Assembly (NCBI GenBank): GCA_964620445.1
Contig: CAZUHB010000007.1
Location: forward strand, 1-64,000
Reading direction: 5' to 3'
Length of the DNA: 64,000 nucleotides
Source: CAZUHB01 sp964620445
GTDB taxonomy: Bacteria; Planctomycetota; B15-G4; CAYZWU01
Shown: in pieces, positions 24,004 through 32,053 of the stretch
Numbering within the stretch: position 1 is the stretch's first letter
How the letters are laid out: each line of letters begins with the position of its first letter
Notes under the pieces: model-generated
What the model was told of the DNA's origin: nothing
The model's database searches: none
What the model saw: only the letters and a program-made list of their open reading frames with translations
Program-made: the position numbers and the translations under genes

Positions 24004-25805
24004 TTCAATGCCTGCCCATCTATCATGTCACCTTCATCAGGTGAATCCGTCTCCCCTTCGGGAGAAATCGTCTCCCCTTCGGGAGAATCCGACTCCTCGT
24101 CGGGAGAAATCGTGAGTTCGCTCACATCTTTGATTTCGTATGAATAGCCTTGCTCGGTGAGGAACAGCTGCCGGTTATTGGCGAAATGCTCCTCCCGGGT
24201 GTCGCGCGTGACCAGGGAGTAAAAGTACGCAAGGCTTCCGTCGCTCTTCGGGCGCAGAATCCGGCCTAGTCGCTGGGCTTCCTCCTGCCTCGATCCGAAA
24301 GTTCCCGAAACCTGAATCGCCACGTTCGCATCGGGAAGATCGATCGCGAAGTTCCCGACCTTGGAGACCATCAGGACCTTGATCTCACCTTTCCTGAACT
24401 TATCGTACAGAACAGCCCTCTCCCTGTTGGGCATTTTGCCGGTGATCAGCGGAACGTCGAGGATCTTGGCGAGCTGCTTCAACTGGTCGATGTACTGGCC
24501 GATGATGAGGATCAGATCCTCCTCGTGCGTTTTCAGAAGGCTCTGGACCACCTCGACTTTGCTCGGGTTTTCCGACGCGATGCGGAATTTCTCCCGCGAT
24601 CCGGCAGATAAGTAGGAATACTTAATCTCGTCGAGAAGCGGTATGCGCACCTCGACACAGTGCGCGGCCGCGATCCACCCCTGTCTCTCGAGAACCTTCC
24701 AGGGCACGTCGTACTTCTTCGGACCGATGAGTGAAAAGACCTCGTCTTCGCGCCGGTCCTCGCGCACCAGGGTGGCGGTGAGCCCGAGGCGCCTCTTCGC
24801 CTGGATGTCGGCAGTGACGCGGAAGACCGGCGCCGGCAGGAGGTGAACCTCGTCGTAGATCACCAGGCCCCAGTTCGACGCCGAGAAGAGATCGAAATGC
24901 ACGAAGGGATCGGTTTTTTTCTTCCGGTAAGTGAGGATCTGATATGTGGTGATCGTCACGGGCCGGATGTTTTTCACCTCGCCCGTATACTCGCCCATGT
25001 CCTCGGGATCGATGAAGGTCTTGTCGACGAGTTCGTCCTTCCACTGGCGTACGGCGATCGTGTTCGTGGTGAGCACGAGCGTCTGCGTCTGCAGCTTGGC
25101 GATCACGCCGATACCGACGATCGTTTTCCCCGCGCCGCAGGGCAAGGCCACGATCCCGCTTCCGCCGCGCGCCGAGCCGCCGGCATAGAACGAGTCGACC
25201 GCTTCCTGCTGGTACCGCCGGATCCGGAAGGGATCGCCTCGCAACGACTCCTTCCTGAGGTCGATCGCGAAAGGGGTGCCTTCCACATAACCGGCCAGGT
25301 CCTCGACAGGGAAACCGATCTTGATCAACCCCTGCTTGATCTCGCCGCGCAGATCGTCCTTCACCACCAGGCCGTCGCCGCTCTGTTCGACGAGATACTT
25401 CTTGATAGAACTGTTCCGCCAGAGCTCCTGAAGGAGCCGCTCGTCCTTCGAGGTGAGCAGCAGCCGATCGTCAGCCTTCTCCAGCCTCAGAAGCCCGAAC
25501 TTGCGGATGTTCTCCTCGATGTCACGCACGACATTGGGAGGAAGCGGATAGCGGCTCATCGATTCCAGAAAGGTAATGATCGTGTTCTCGCCGTATCCGG
25601 CCGCGGCGGCGTTCCAGATCGACAGGGGAGTGATCCTGTACGTGTGGATATGTTCCGGACTCTTCTCGAGTTCGGCAAAAATAGAGAGCATGTCCCTGGC
25701 ATCGGCGAAGAGGGGGTTGTCCACCTCGAGCAGGATCGTTCGATCCGCCTGCACGATGAGCGGCTTCTCCCGTGAAAGACCACCAGCCGATTCGTGCGCG
25801 TTCAT
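24000..25805 (-). CDS. XPB/Ssl2-type DNA repair helicase
   Basis: The 601-aa protein is a superfamily 2 helicase of the XPB branch. After an N-terminal clutch-like domain (residues 14-165) it shows Walker A PCGAGKT (222-228), DEVH box D318-H321, the XPB-specific RED motif R348-E349-D350, TATLVRED, and motif VI QRLGRILRP (511-519). It should open damaged or promoter DNA using ATP, as XPB does in TFIIH and in archaea with Bax1. The C-terminus (566-593) consists of four acidic 7-residue repeats. The start ATG at 25805 overlaps the uvrA stop by 4 nt, and the stop overlaps the partner start by 4 nt. No XPD or Bax1 nuclease gene is adjacent. Confidence 0.92.
   Translation of the reverse strand: MNAHESAGGLSREKPLIVQADRTILLEVDNPLFADARDMLSIFAELEKSPEHIHTYRITPLSIWNAAAAGYGENTIITFLESMSRYPLPPNVVRDIEENIRKFGLLRLEKADDRLLLTSKDERLLQELWRNSSIKKYLVEQSGDGLVVKDDLRGEIKQGLIKIGFPVEDLAGYVEGTPFAIDLRKESLRGDPFRIRRYQQEAVDSFYAGGSARGGSGIVALPCGAGKTIVGIGVIAKLQTQTLVLTTNTIAVRQWKDELVDKTFIDPEDMGEYTGEVKNIRPVTITTYQILTYRKKKTDPFVHFDLFSASNWGLVIYDEVHLLPAPVFRVTADIQAKRRLGLTATLVREDRREDEVFSLIGPKKYDVPWKVLERQGWIAAAHCVEVRIPLLDEIKYSYLSAGSREKFRIASENPSKVEVVQSLLKTHEEDLILIIGQYIDQLKQLAKILDVPLITGKMPNRERAVLYDKFRKGEIKVLMVSKVGNFAIDLPDANVAIQVSGTFGSRQEEAQRLGRILRPKSDGSLAYFYSLVTRDTREEHFANNRQLFLTEQGYSYEIKDVSELTISPDEESDSPEGETISPEGETDSPDEGDMIDGQALK
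24029..24112. repeat. Four tandem 21-bp repeats in the xpb 3' end
   Basis: Units at 24029-24049, 24050-24070, 24071-24091 and 24092-24112 share the core TCTCCCCTTCGGGAGA or close variants. They encode the acidic 7-residue peptide D/I-SP-D/E-E/G-E-T/S four times. Each unit is also a short hairpin: CTCCC pairs with GGGAG in the two middle copies, CACCT with AGGTG in the first, and the last is imperfect. The region could fold in mRNA as a string of small hairpins. Confidence 0.85.
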
Positions 25806-28800
25806 CCTGCACACACTCCCTTCCAGCTTTCCAGCTCTCTGAAATAACCCGCCAGATAGCGGCCCGTGTGTGAACTCCGGCTCCGCGCCACCTGCTCGGG
25901 AGTTCCCTCTACCACGATCGTGCCCCCGCCGTCGCCCCCCTCGGGGCCGAGATCGATCACGTGATCCACGCTGGAGATCACGTCGAGGTTGTGCTCCACG
26001 ACGATCACGCTGTTTCCCCGGTCCACGAGCATGTGGAGAATTCCCATGAGGCTCTTCACATCCTCGAAGTGGAGACCGGTCGTCGGCTCGTCGAGGAGAT
26101 AGACCGTACGTCCCGTGTCGGTTTTGCAGAGTTCGGCGGCGAGCTTGATCCTCTGCGCCTCGCCCCCGGACAGGGTGGACGACGACTGGCCCAGGACCAG
26201 ATATCCCAGCCCGACCCTCTCGAGAATTCCGAGGATCTTGCTGATCCGACGGTGGTTCTTGAAGAACTCTCCCGCCTCGGAAACATCCATGGCGAGCACG
26301 TCGCTGATCGTCTTGCCGCGGTAACTCACGGCCAGGGTTTCGCGGTCGAAACGGTGGCCGCCGCAAGCCGCGCAGGTGATGGTCACGTCGGCAAGGAAGT
26401 GCATTTCGACCACCTCCACACCGCGCCCCTTGCAGGCCGGGCAGCGCCCCGCCCCCGAATTGAAGGAGAATCGGCCCTTCGAGAAGCCCCGCATGCGGGC
26501 CTCGGGCGTGGACGCGAAGACATCCCGGATCGGATCGAACGCCCCCGTGTAGGTGGCGGGATTGGAGGCGCTCGACCGTCCGATCGGTTTCTGATCGATG
26601 ACCACGAGCTTGTCGACCTCCTTGAATCCATCGATACGGCCCAGACCCTGGAGCCGCGCACCCCGGACCGCGCGTCCCGCCCGCCCCCTGTTCGTCGACG
26701 ATTTCCGGTTGCGGCGCAACGCTTCCTTGAGCGACTCGTTGAGCAGCCCCATGACCAGCGTCGATTTTCCCGATCCGGAGACGCCGGTCACCGCGGTGAG
26801 GCGTCCCAGGGGAAAAGTCACGTCGATATTCTTGAGGTTGTACCGGGACGCTTTCTCGAGGCGTACGCAACCGCCGCTGCCCGGCCGCCGCTGACGCGGC
26901 TCGTCGACCGCGCTCTTCCCGCTGAGATACCGTCCGGTGATCGACGCGGCCGAACGCATGATCTTCCGAGGCGTGCCCTGTGCGATCACCCGGCCGCCCG
27001 TGCGGCCCGCGCCCGGTCCCATGTCGATGACATGGTCGGCGCGCAGGATCGTACCGCGATCGTGTTCCACGGCGATGACCGTGTTGCCCAGTCTCTTCAG
27101 GTCGAGCAGGGTGTCGAGCAGCCGGTCCACGTCCCGCTGGTGGAGTCCCACCGTCGGCTCGTCGAGAACGTAGATCACGCCCACGAGGCGGTTTCCGAGC
27201 TGCGAGGCGAGCCTGATCCGTTGCGCCTCGCCGCCGGACAGCGTGGCCGAGGCCCTGCCGAGTGTCAGGTAGCCGAGCCCGACGTCGCAGAGGAATCGGA
27301 GCCGATTGACGATCTCCCTGAGCGCGTCCTTTGCCACGATTCGCGCCTGGCCGTCGAGTTCGAGCTCGTCGAAGAAGCGGAGCGCGGACTCGATGCGCAG
27401 CGACTGGACCGACTGAATGTTCAGGCCGCCGATGGTCACCGCCATCGCCTCCGGCTTCAGCCGGCTGCCGTTGCACTCGGGGCACACGGTGCGGGAGAGG
27501 ACCGAAGCGATCACCCGGCCGCGCCAGCCCGAACCGTTCACGTTGCGGTACATCTCCTCCACGCGGTGGAGGAGCCCGTACCACTCTGTCTCGAAGGTGT
27601 ACTCGCGCATCTTGCGCGACGACCGCCGCTTCATGGTGACGGTGAGCGTGCCCTCCGGAATGCCTTCACCGGTCAGGATCGCACGCCGCGCCCTCGCCGG
27701 AATCTTGCGCCACGGCAACGCCGGATCGAACTCGAACAGCTTCCCCAGCGCGCGGACCACCGCCTCGTCATAACCGCCCTTCCTGGAAAGCCACGACCCG
27801 ACCTTTCCGGGCATGGCGCCGTCGAGCAGGGGGCGATCCCCGTCGGGAATGAGCCGGTCGGGATCGCACGCTTCCAGTTCGCCCAGGCCGTCGCAGTTCG
27901 CGCAAGCGCCCACATGGCTGTTGAAGGAAAACATGCGCGGGCTGAGGTCCTCCACGAAGACGCCGCAGTCGATGCACCCGGGCACGTGGGAGTAGAAGAG
28001 GACGTCGTCCCCCTCGGCGGCGCGTACCAGCGCCATGCCGTGGCCCTCGCGAAAGGCCTGCTCCAGAGAGTCGGCCAGACGGCTCCGGGAGCCCCTCTTG
28101 AGACCGAGTCTGTCGACGATGAGGTCGATCCCCTCTTCGGCCGCGGCCCCGGCGAGACCGTCCGCGCTCGGATCGCCATCGAGGCGCAGAATCGTCCCGT
28201 TCGTCATGAGACGCAGGAAGCCTTTTTTTCTCAGTTCGGGAACGATCTCGGTGAGGTCCTCCGGCTTGCGCAGGGCCGTGTCCCTATTGAGGCCCGGACG
28301 GTAGAGAGGCGCGGTGACCAGGACCTTCCGGTTCTTCAACTTCTCGAGGGCATCGGCCGCGGCCGTTCCCGGGCTGTATCCCTTGATAGGCTCGTGGCAG
28401 CCCGCGCAGTGGGGCTGGCCAACGCGCGCGAAGAGGACGCGCAGGTAGTCGTGGATCTCCGTCGACGTGGCCACCGTCGACCGCGGGTTGCGCGCCGCCG
28501 AGCGCTGATCGATCGCGATCGCCGGCGCCAGCCCGTCGATCCGTTCGACCGGAACGCGATCGAGGCGCGCCACGAACCGGCGTGCATAGGTGGAGAGCGA
28601 TTCCACGAACCGGCGCTGGCCCTCGGCGAAGATCGTGTCGAAGGCGAGCGACGATTTGCCCGATCCCGAGAGCCCGGTCACAACAGTCAGCTTGTTGTGC
28701 GGGATGGAAACGTCGAGGTCCTTGAGATTGTGTATCCTGGCGCCTTCCACGCGGATGGCGCTCGTGTCGAAGCGGTCTTCGTTTCCACTTTCCCGAGGTG

Positions 28801-31720
28801 GGGCGGCTTTTTTCTTCCTGGCCTTTCGTCTTCTGCCCGAAAGGCCGAGTTCCGGTGCCAGGGACGCTCCCGTGAGCGATCCCTCCACGAGCGCCACCTC
28901 CTCCGGGGTACCGGAGGCCACGATCTTCCCCCCCTCGTCTCCCCCCTCGGGACCGAGATCGATCAGATGATCGGCCACCTTGATCACGTCGAGATTGTGC
29001 TCGATGATGACCATCGTGTTTCCGGCGTCGACCAGTTTCTGGAGCGTCACGAGCAGAACGCGGATATCATCGAAGTGGAGCCCCGTGGTCGGCTCGTCGA
29101 GAACGTAGAAGGTCCGTCCCTTCGACGGCCGGCAGAGCTCGGCGGCGAGCTTGACACGCTGCGCCTCTCCTCCCGAAAGGGTGGTCGACGACTGGCCGAG
29201 CGCGATGTAGCCCAGCCCCACGTCGCGAAGGGTTTCCAGAATGGGCACGATCTTCCTGTGCTTGCCGAAAAAGCCGAGAGCCTCGGACACGGTCATCTCG
29301 AGAACATCGAAAATGCTCTTCCCCCGGTAGAGGATTTCCAGTGTCTCGCGATTGTAGCGCTTGCCGCCGCAGTCGTCGCAGGGGATCTCCACGTTGGGCA
29401 GGAAGTGCATCTCCATCTCTAAAACACCCGATCCGCCGCACGTCTCGCACCGCCCCCCTTTCTTGTTGAACGAGAAACGTCCCTTGTCGTACCCCCTGAC
29501 CCGCGCCTCGACCGACCGGGCGAAAACGTCGCGGATCAGGCCGAATACCTTGGTGTAAGTCGCCGGATTCGAGCGCGGCGTCCGACCGATGGGCGACTGA
29601 TCGATCTCCACGACGCGGTCGAAGAAACGGGTGCCGGCGATCGACGTGAATGTCTCGCCCTGTCCGGCGATCTTCGCGGACCGGTCGCGGGAGTTTTGTT
29701 CGGTCCTCTTCAAGGCCGACTTCAACGCGGGCACGAGCGTCTTCGTGACGAGCGTCGATTTGCCCGATCCGGAAACGCCGGTCACCACGCTGAGCAGCCC
29801 CACGGGAAAGGAAGCGGTGATCCTCTTCAGATTGAACCGGCGCGCACCCCTGATCGTGATGCGCTCCTTGGCCGACGCGCGCCGCCGCGTGGGAATCGGA
29901 ATCGATTCGGTACCGAGCAGGTACCGCGCGGTGAGCCCCCCCGCTCCGTCCCGCGCGCCCTCTGCCGTGATCTCGTCGGGAGTGCCCGCGGCCACGACCT
30001 CCCCGCCGTGGCGCCCGGCGCCCGGCCCCATGTCGACGAGATGATCCGACGATCTCATCATGGCCCGATCATGTTCCACCACAACGACGGTGTTCGCCCT
30101 GTCGCGCAGCCCCTCGAGCGCACTGATGAGCCGGCGATTGTCCCGGTCGTGGAGCCCGATCGACGGCTCGTCGAGAACGTAGACCACTCCCTGGAGCCCC
30201 GCACCGAGCTGCGTGGCCAGCCGCACGCGCTGCGCTTCGCCGCCCGAGAGGGACGACGCCGGGCGGTCGATGGTGAGATATCCGAGGCCCACGCCCTCGA
30301 GAAATTCGATGCGCGACCTGATCTCGGAGAGCAGATCGCGGCCGATCTTCTCCTCCCGCCCCTCGAGATCGATGTCGCGGAAGAAGAGGTGCGCCTCGCG
30401 CACCGACATCGACGTCAGTTCGTCGATGCGCCGGTCGCGAAAGAGAACGGCCAGGGCCGCGGCCCCGAGGCGCGCCCCATTGCACGACGTGCACGTTCCG
30501 ACGCTCATGAACTTTTCGAGATGGCCCGGCCGCGAGAACCTGTAGGCCTTCTCCATGGTGGGAACGATTCCGGCGATCGGCTTGTTGTCCTCGCCCTTGA
30601 CCCGCAGGGACGAGGAGCACGATTTCCATTCGAAGGAGAGGTGCACCTTCTGATTGCCCGAGCCGTGGAGGAGCAGGTCCTGCTGCTTCTTGGTCAGTGT
30701 CGACCAGGGCTGATCGAGGTTGAAGCCGAAATGAGCCGCCACCTTGGCGAGGGACTCTCGACCGAGCCGGGAGTAGGCGAGATAGCCCGTCTTGGTCATG
30801 GTGCGGATGGCGCCCTCGTTGATCGACAGGGAGGGATCGGGCACGATCAGCGCGGGATCGACGGACTTGTTGAAACCGAGCCCGTTGCACGCCGGACACG
30901 CTCCCTGGGGAGAGTTGAAGCTGAACAGGCTGGGCTCCATCTCGGGGATGTCGATGTCGCAGCCGGGACAGGAGAGTTTGGACGAATAGGTCCTGCTCTC
31001 GTTCCCGGCCAGAACCGTGACGAGGCTCCCTGTCAGCGCAAGGGACATTTCCACGGCATCGGCGATGCGGCTCCGCTTGTCGGCCGAAACCTTCAGCCGG
31101 TCGATCACGAGTTCGATCGTATGCTTCTTGTACCGATGAAGGTTGATCTCATCCTCGAGCCGCACCTCCTCGCCGTCGATCCGGGCGCGCACGAAACCCT
31201 TGAGCCTCCATCCCTCGAGGTCCTTGCGATAATGCCCTTTCCGCTCCCGCACCACGGGCGCGAGGATCTGGACCTTCGTGCCCTCGGGCAGTTCCAGGAT
31301 CCGGGACACGATCGGATCAGCGCCGAGGGCGGTCACCTCCCGGCCGCACCGCTCGCAATGGGGCACGCCCAGCCTGGAATAGAGGAGGCGGAAGTGGTCA
31401 TAGATCTCGGTGATCGTCCCCACGGTCGAGCGGGGATTCCGGTTGACCGATTTCTGATCGATCGACACGGTGGGCGAAAGCCCCTCGATGCGCTCCACGC
31501 GCGGCTTGTCCATGCGCCCCATGAATTGACGCGCATAGGTCGAGAGCGACTCCACGAAACGGCGCTGCCCCTCGCGGTAAATCGTGTCGAAGGCAAGGGA
31601 AGATTTTCCCGAACCCGACACGCCCGTGACGGTGATCAGCGCATTACGCGGTAAGCGCAATCCGATGTCTTTCAGATTGTGTTCCGCTGCGCCCTGTATG
31701 ATGATTTCTTTGAGAACCAT
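25802..31720 (-). CDS. uvrA: Double-length UvrA (two complete excinuclease A subunits fused)
   Basis: The 1972-aa protein consists of two complete UvrA copies, residues about 1-945 and 988-1972, joined by a Lys/Arg-rich linker. Each copy has both ABC sites: Walker A GVSGSGKSS or GLSGSGKSS and GVSGSGKST; signatures SLSGGEAQR or TLSGGEAQR; and Walker B LDEP followed by GLH. The insertion and zinc-finger cysteines are also present (for example CERCGREV, CPGC, CPAC and CETCG in copy 1; CAGC, CIDC, CANC and CPAC in copy 2). All four nucleotide sites look intact, so this is a fused dimer, not a decayed copy. UvrA finds bulky DNA lesions and loads UvrB. Fused UvrA is known from Chlamydiae and Planctomycetes. 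Its stop overlaps the XPB start by 4 nt. Confidence 0.95.
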   Translation of the reverse strand: MVLKEIIIQGAAEHNLKDIGLRLPRNALITVTGVSGSGKSSLAFDTIYREGQRRFVESLSTYARQFMGRMDKPRVERIEGLSPTVSIDQKSVNRNPRSTVGTITEIYDHFRLLYSRLGVPHCERCGREVTALGADPIVSRILELPEGTKVQILAPVVRERKGHYRKDLEGWRLKGFVRARIDGEEVRLEDEINLHRYKKHTIELVIDRLKVSADKRSRIADAVEMSLALTGSLVTVLAGNESRTYSSKLSCPGCDIDIPEMEPSLFSFNSPQGACPACNGLGFNKSVDPALIVPDPSLSINEGAIRTMTKTGYLAYSRLGRESLAKVAAHFGFNLDQPWSTLTKKQQDLLLHGSGNQKVHLSFEWKSCSSSLRVKGEDNKPIAGIVPTMEKAYRFSRPGHLEKFMSVGTCTSCNGARLGAAALAVLFRDRRIDELTSMSVREAHLFFRDIDLEGREEKIGRDLLSEIRSRIEFLEGVGLGYLTIDRPASSLSGGEAQRVRLATQLGAGLQGVVYVLDEPSIGLHDRDNRRLISALEGLRDRANTVVVVEHDRAMMRSSDHLVDMGPGAGRHGGEVVAAGTPDEITAEGARDGAGGLTARYLLGTESIPIPTRRRASAKERITIRGARRFNLKRITASFPVGLLSVVTGVSGSGKSTLVTKTLVPALKSALKRTEQNSRDRSAKIAGQGETFTSIAGTRFFDRVVEIDQSPIGRTPRSNPATYTKVFGLIRDVFARSVEARVRGYDKGRFSFNKKGGRCETCGGSGVLEMEMHFLPNVEIPCDDCGGKRYNRETLEILYRGKSIFDVLEMTVSEALGFFGKHRKIVPILETLRDVGLGYIALGQSSTTLSGGEAQRVKLAAELCRPSKGRTFYVLDEPTTGLHFDDIRVLLVTLQKLVDAGNTMVIIEHNLDVIKVADHLIDLGPEGGDEGGKIVASGTPEEVALVEGSLTGASLAPELGLSGRRRKARKKKAAPPRESGNEDRFDTSAIRVEGARIHNLKDLDVSIPHNKLTVVTGLSGSGKSSLAFDTIFAEGQRRFVESLSTYARRFVARLDRVPVERIDGLAPAIAIDQRSAARNPRSTVATSTEIHDYLRVLFARVGQPHCAGCHEPIKGYSPGTAAADALEKLKNRKVLVTAPLYRPGLNRDTALRKPEDLTEIVPELRKKGFLRLMTNGTILRLDGDPSADGLAGAAAEEGIDLIVDRLGLKRGSRSRLADSLEQAFREGHGMALVRAAEGDDVLFYSHVPGCIDCGVFVEDLSPRMFSFNSHVGACANCDGLGELEACDPDRLIPDGDRPLLDGAMPGKVGSWLSRKGGYDEAVVRALGKLFEFDPALPWRKIPARARRAILTGEGIPEGTLTVTMKRRSSRKMREYTFETEWYGLLHRVEEMYRNVNGSGWRGRVIASVLSRTVCPECNGSRLKPEAMAVTIGGLNIQSVQSLRIESALRFFDELELDGQARIVAKDALREIVNRLRFLCDVGLGYLTLGRASATLSGGEAQRIRLASQLGNRLVGVIYVLDEPTVGLHQRDVDRLLDTLLDLKRLGNTVIAVEHDRGTILRADHVIDMGPGAGRTGGRVIAQGTPRKIMRSAASITGRYLSGKSAVDEPRQRRPGSGGCVRLEKASRYNLKNIDVTFPLGRLTAVTGVSGSGKSTLVMGLLNESLKEALRRNRKSSTNRGRAGRAVRGARLQGLGRIDGFKEVDKLVVIDQKPIGRSSASNPATYTGAFDPIRDVFASTPEARMRGFSKGRFSFNSGAGRCPACKGRGVEVVEMHFLADVTITCAACGGHRFDRETLAVSYRGKTISDVLAMDVSEAGEFFKNHRRISKILGILERVGLGYLVLGQSSSTLSGGEAQRIKLAAELCKTDTGRTVYLLDEPTTGLHFEDVKSLMGILHMLVDRGNSVIVVEHNLDVISSVDHVIDLGPEGGDGGGTIVVEGTPEQVARSRSSHTGRYLAGYFRELESWKGVCAG

Positions 31721-31952
31721 TCAGGCTTTTCGTCCCCCCGCGATTCGGCCGCGGGCTTCGACGTCGTATGAAATCATCGCGAATATCAATCCGCGTCGGT
31801 GTTACCGGACCACCAATTATTCCGCGTCCCTTCGGTGCGGTTCCGAGGTGTATCAAAACCTTGGAACTTTTAGAGACCGCATAATCGTGCAATAATACCG
31901 AACCGGAGTGGGAGAGGGGAAACATTTTTTGGCGTGAATTCAGAAAAGAGCC

Positions 31953-31979
31953 GCCCCCGGCCGGCCGCTGATCGGGGGC
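31953..31979 (-). terminator. Possible terminator after the argS-SIS genes
   Basis: GCCCCCG (31973-31979 read on the minus strand) pairs with CGGGGGC (31953-31959), with a 13-nt GC-rich loop, followed by GGCTCTTTTC on the minus strand. It lies about 75 nt downstream of the SIS gene stop. The T run is short, so termination may be partial. Confidence 0.4.
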
Positions 31980-31983
31980 AATC

Positions 31984-32008
31984 GCGCACCATCACTCTGT
32001 GCGCTTTT
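31984..32008 (+). terminator. Plus-strand hairpin with T-run, no obvious gene upstream
   Basis: GCGCAC (31984-31989) pairs perfectly with GTGCGC (31999-32004) around a 9-nt loop, and TTTT follows at 32005-32008 and then AT-rich DNA. It would terminate plus-strand transcripts, but the only genes nearby are on the minus strand. A short plus-strand RNA starting in the upstream AT-rich part is possible. Confidence 0.35.
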
Positions 32009-32053
32009 AATTATTTAACCACAGTTAGTTACAACACCGATATCAACTTGGGA

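Larger units (their letters stand above)
31721..32053. other. Gap between uvrA series and SIS/argS genes
   Basis: This 333-bp stretch has no convincing ORF. It should hold the promoter of the uvrA-xpb-partner series on the minus strand; I see TATTAT near 31888 on that strand but no good -35 partner. A GC-rich stem follows the SIS gene (listed separately), and a hairpin with a T-run on the plus strand has no plus-strand gene upstream. Confidence 0.5.

Noticed and set aside
25806..27584. Upstream extension of the XPB reading frame into uvrA
   Set aside because: The frame is open but the peptide is Arg/Gly/Pro-rich noise; the XPB family begins at the Met at 25805, with a 4-nt overlap.
25961..29422. 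1153-aa plus-strand ORF opposite uvrA
   Set aside because: Antisense shadow of the highly conserved UvrA; the peptide has no motifs and the composition (H, R, D, E runs) is typical of reverse frames.
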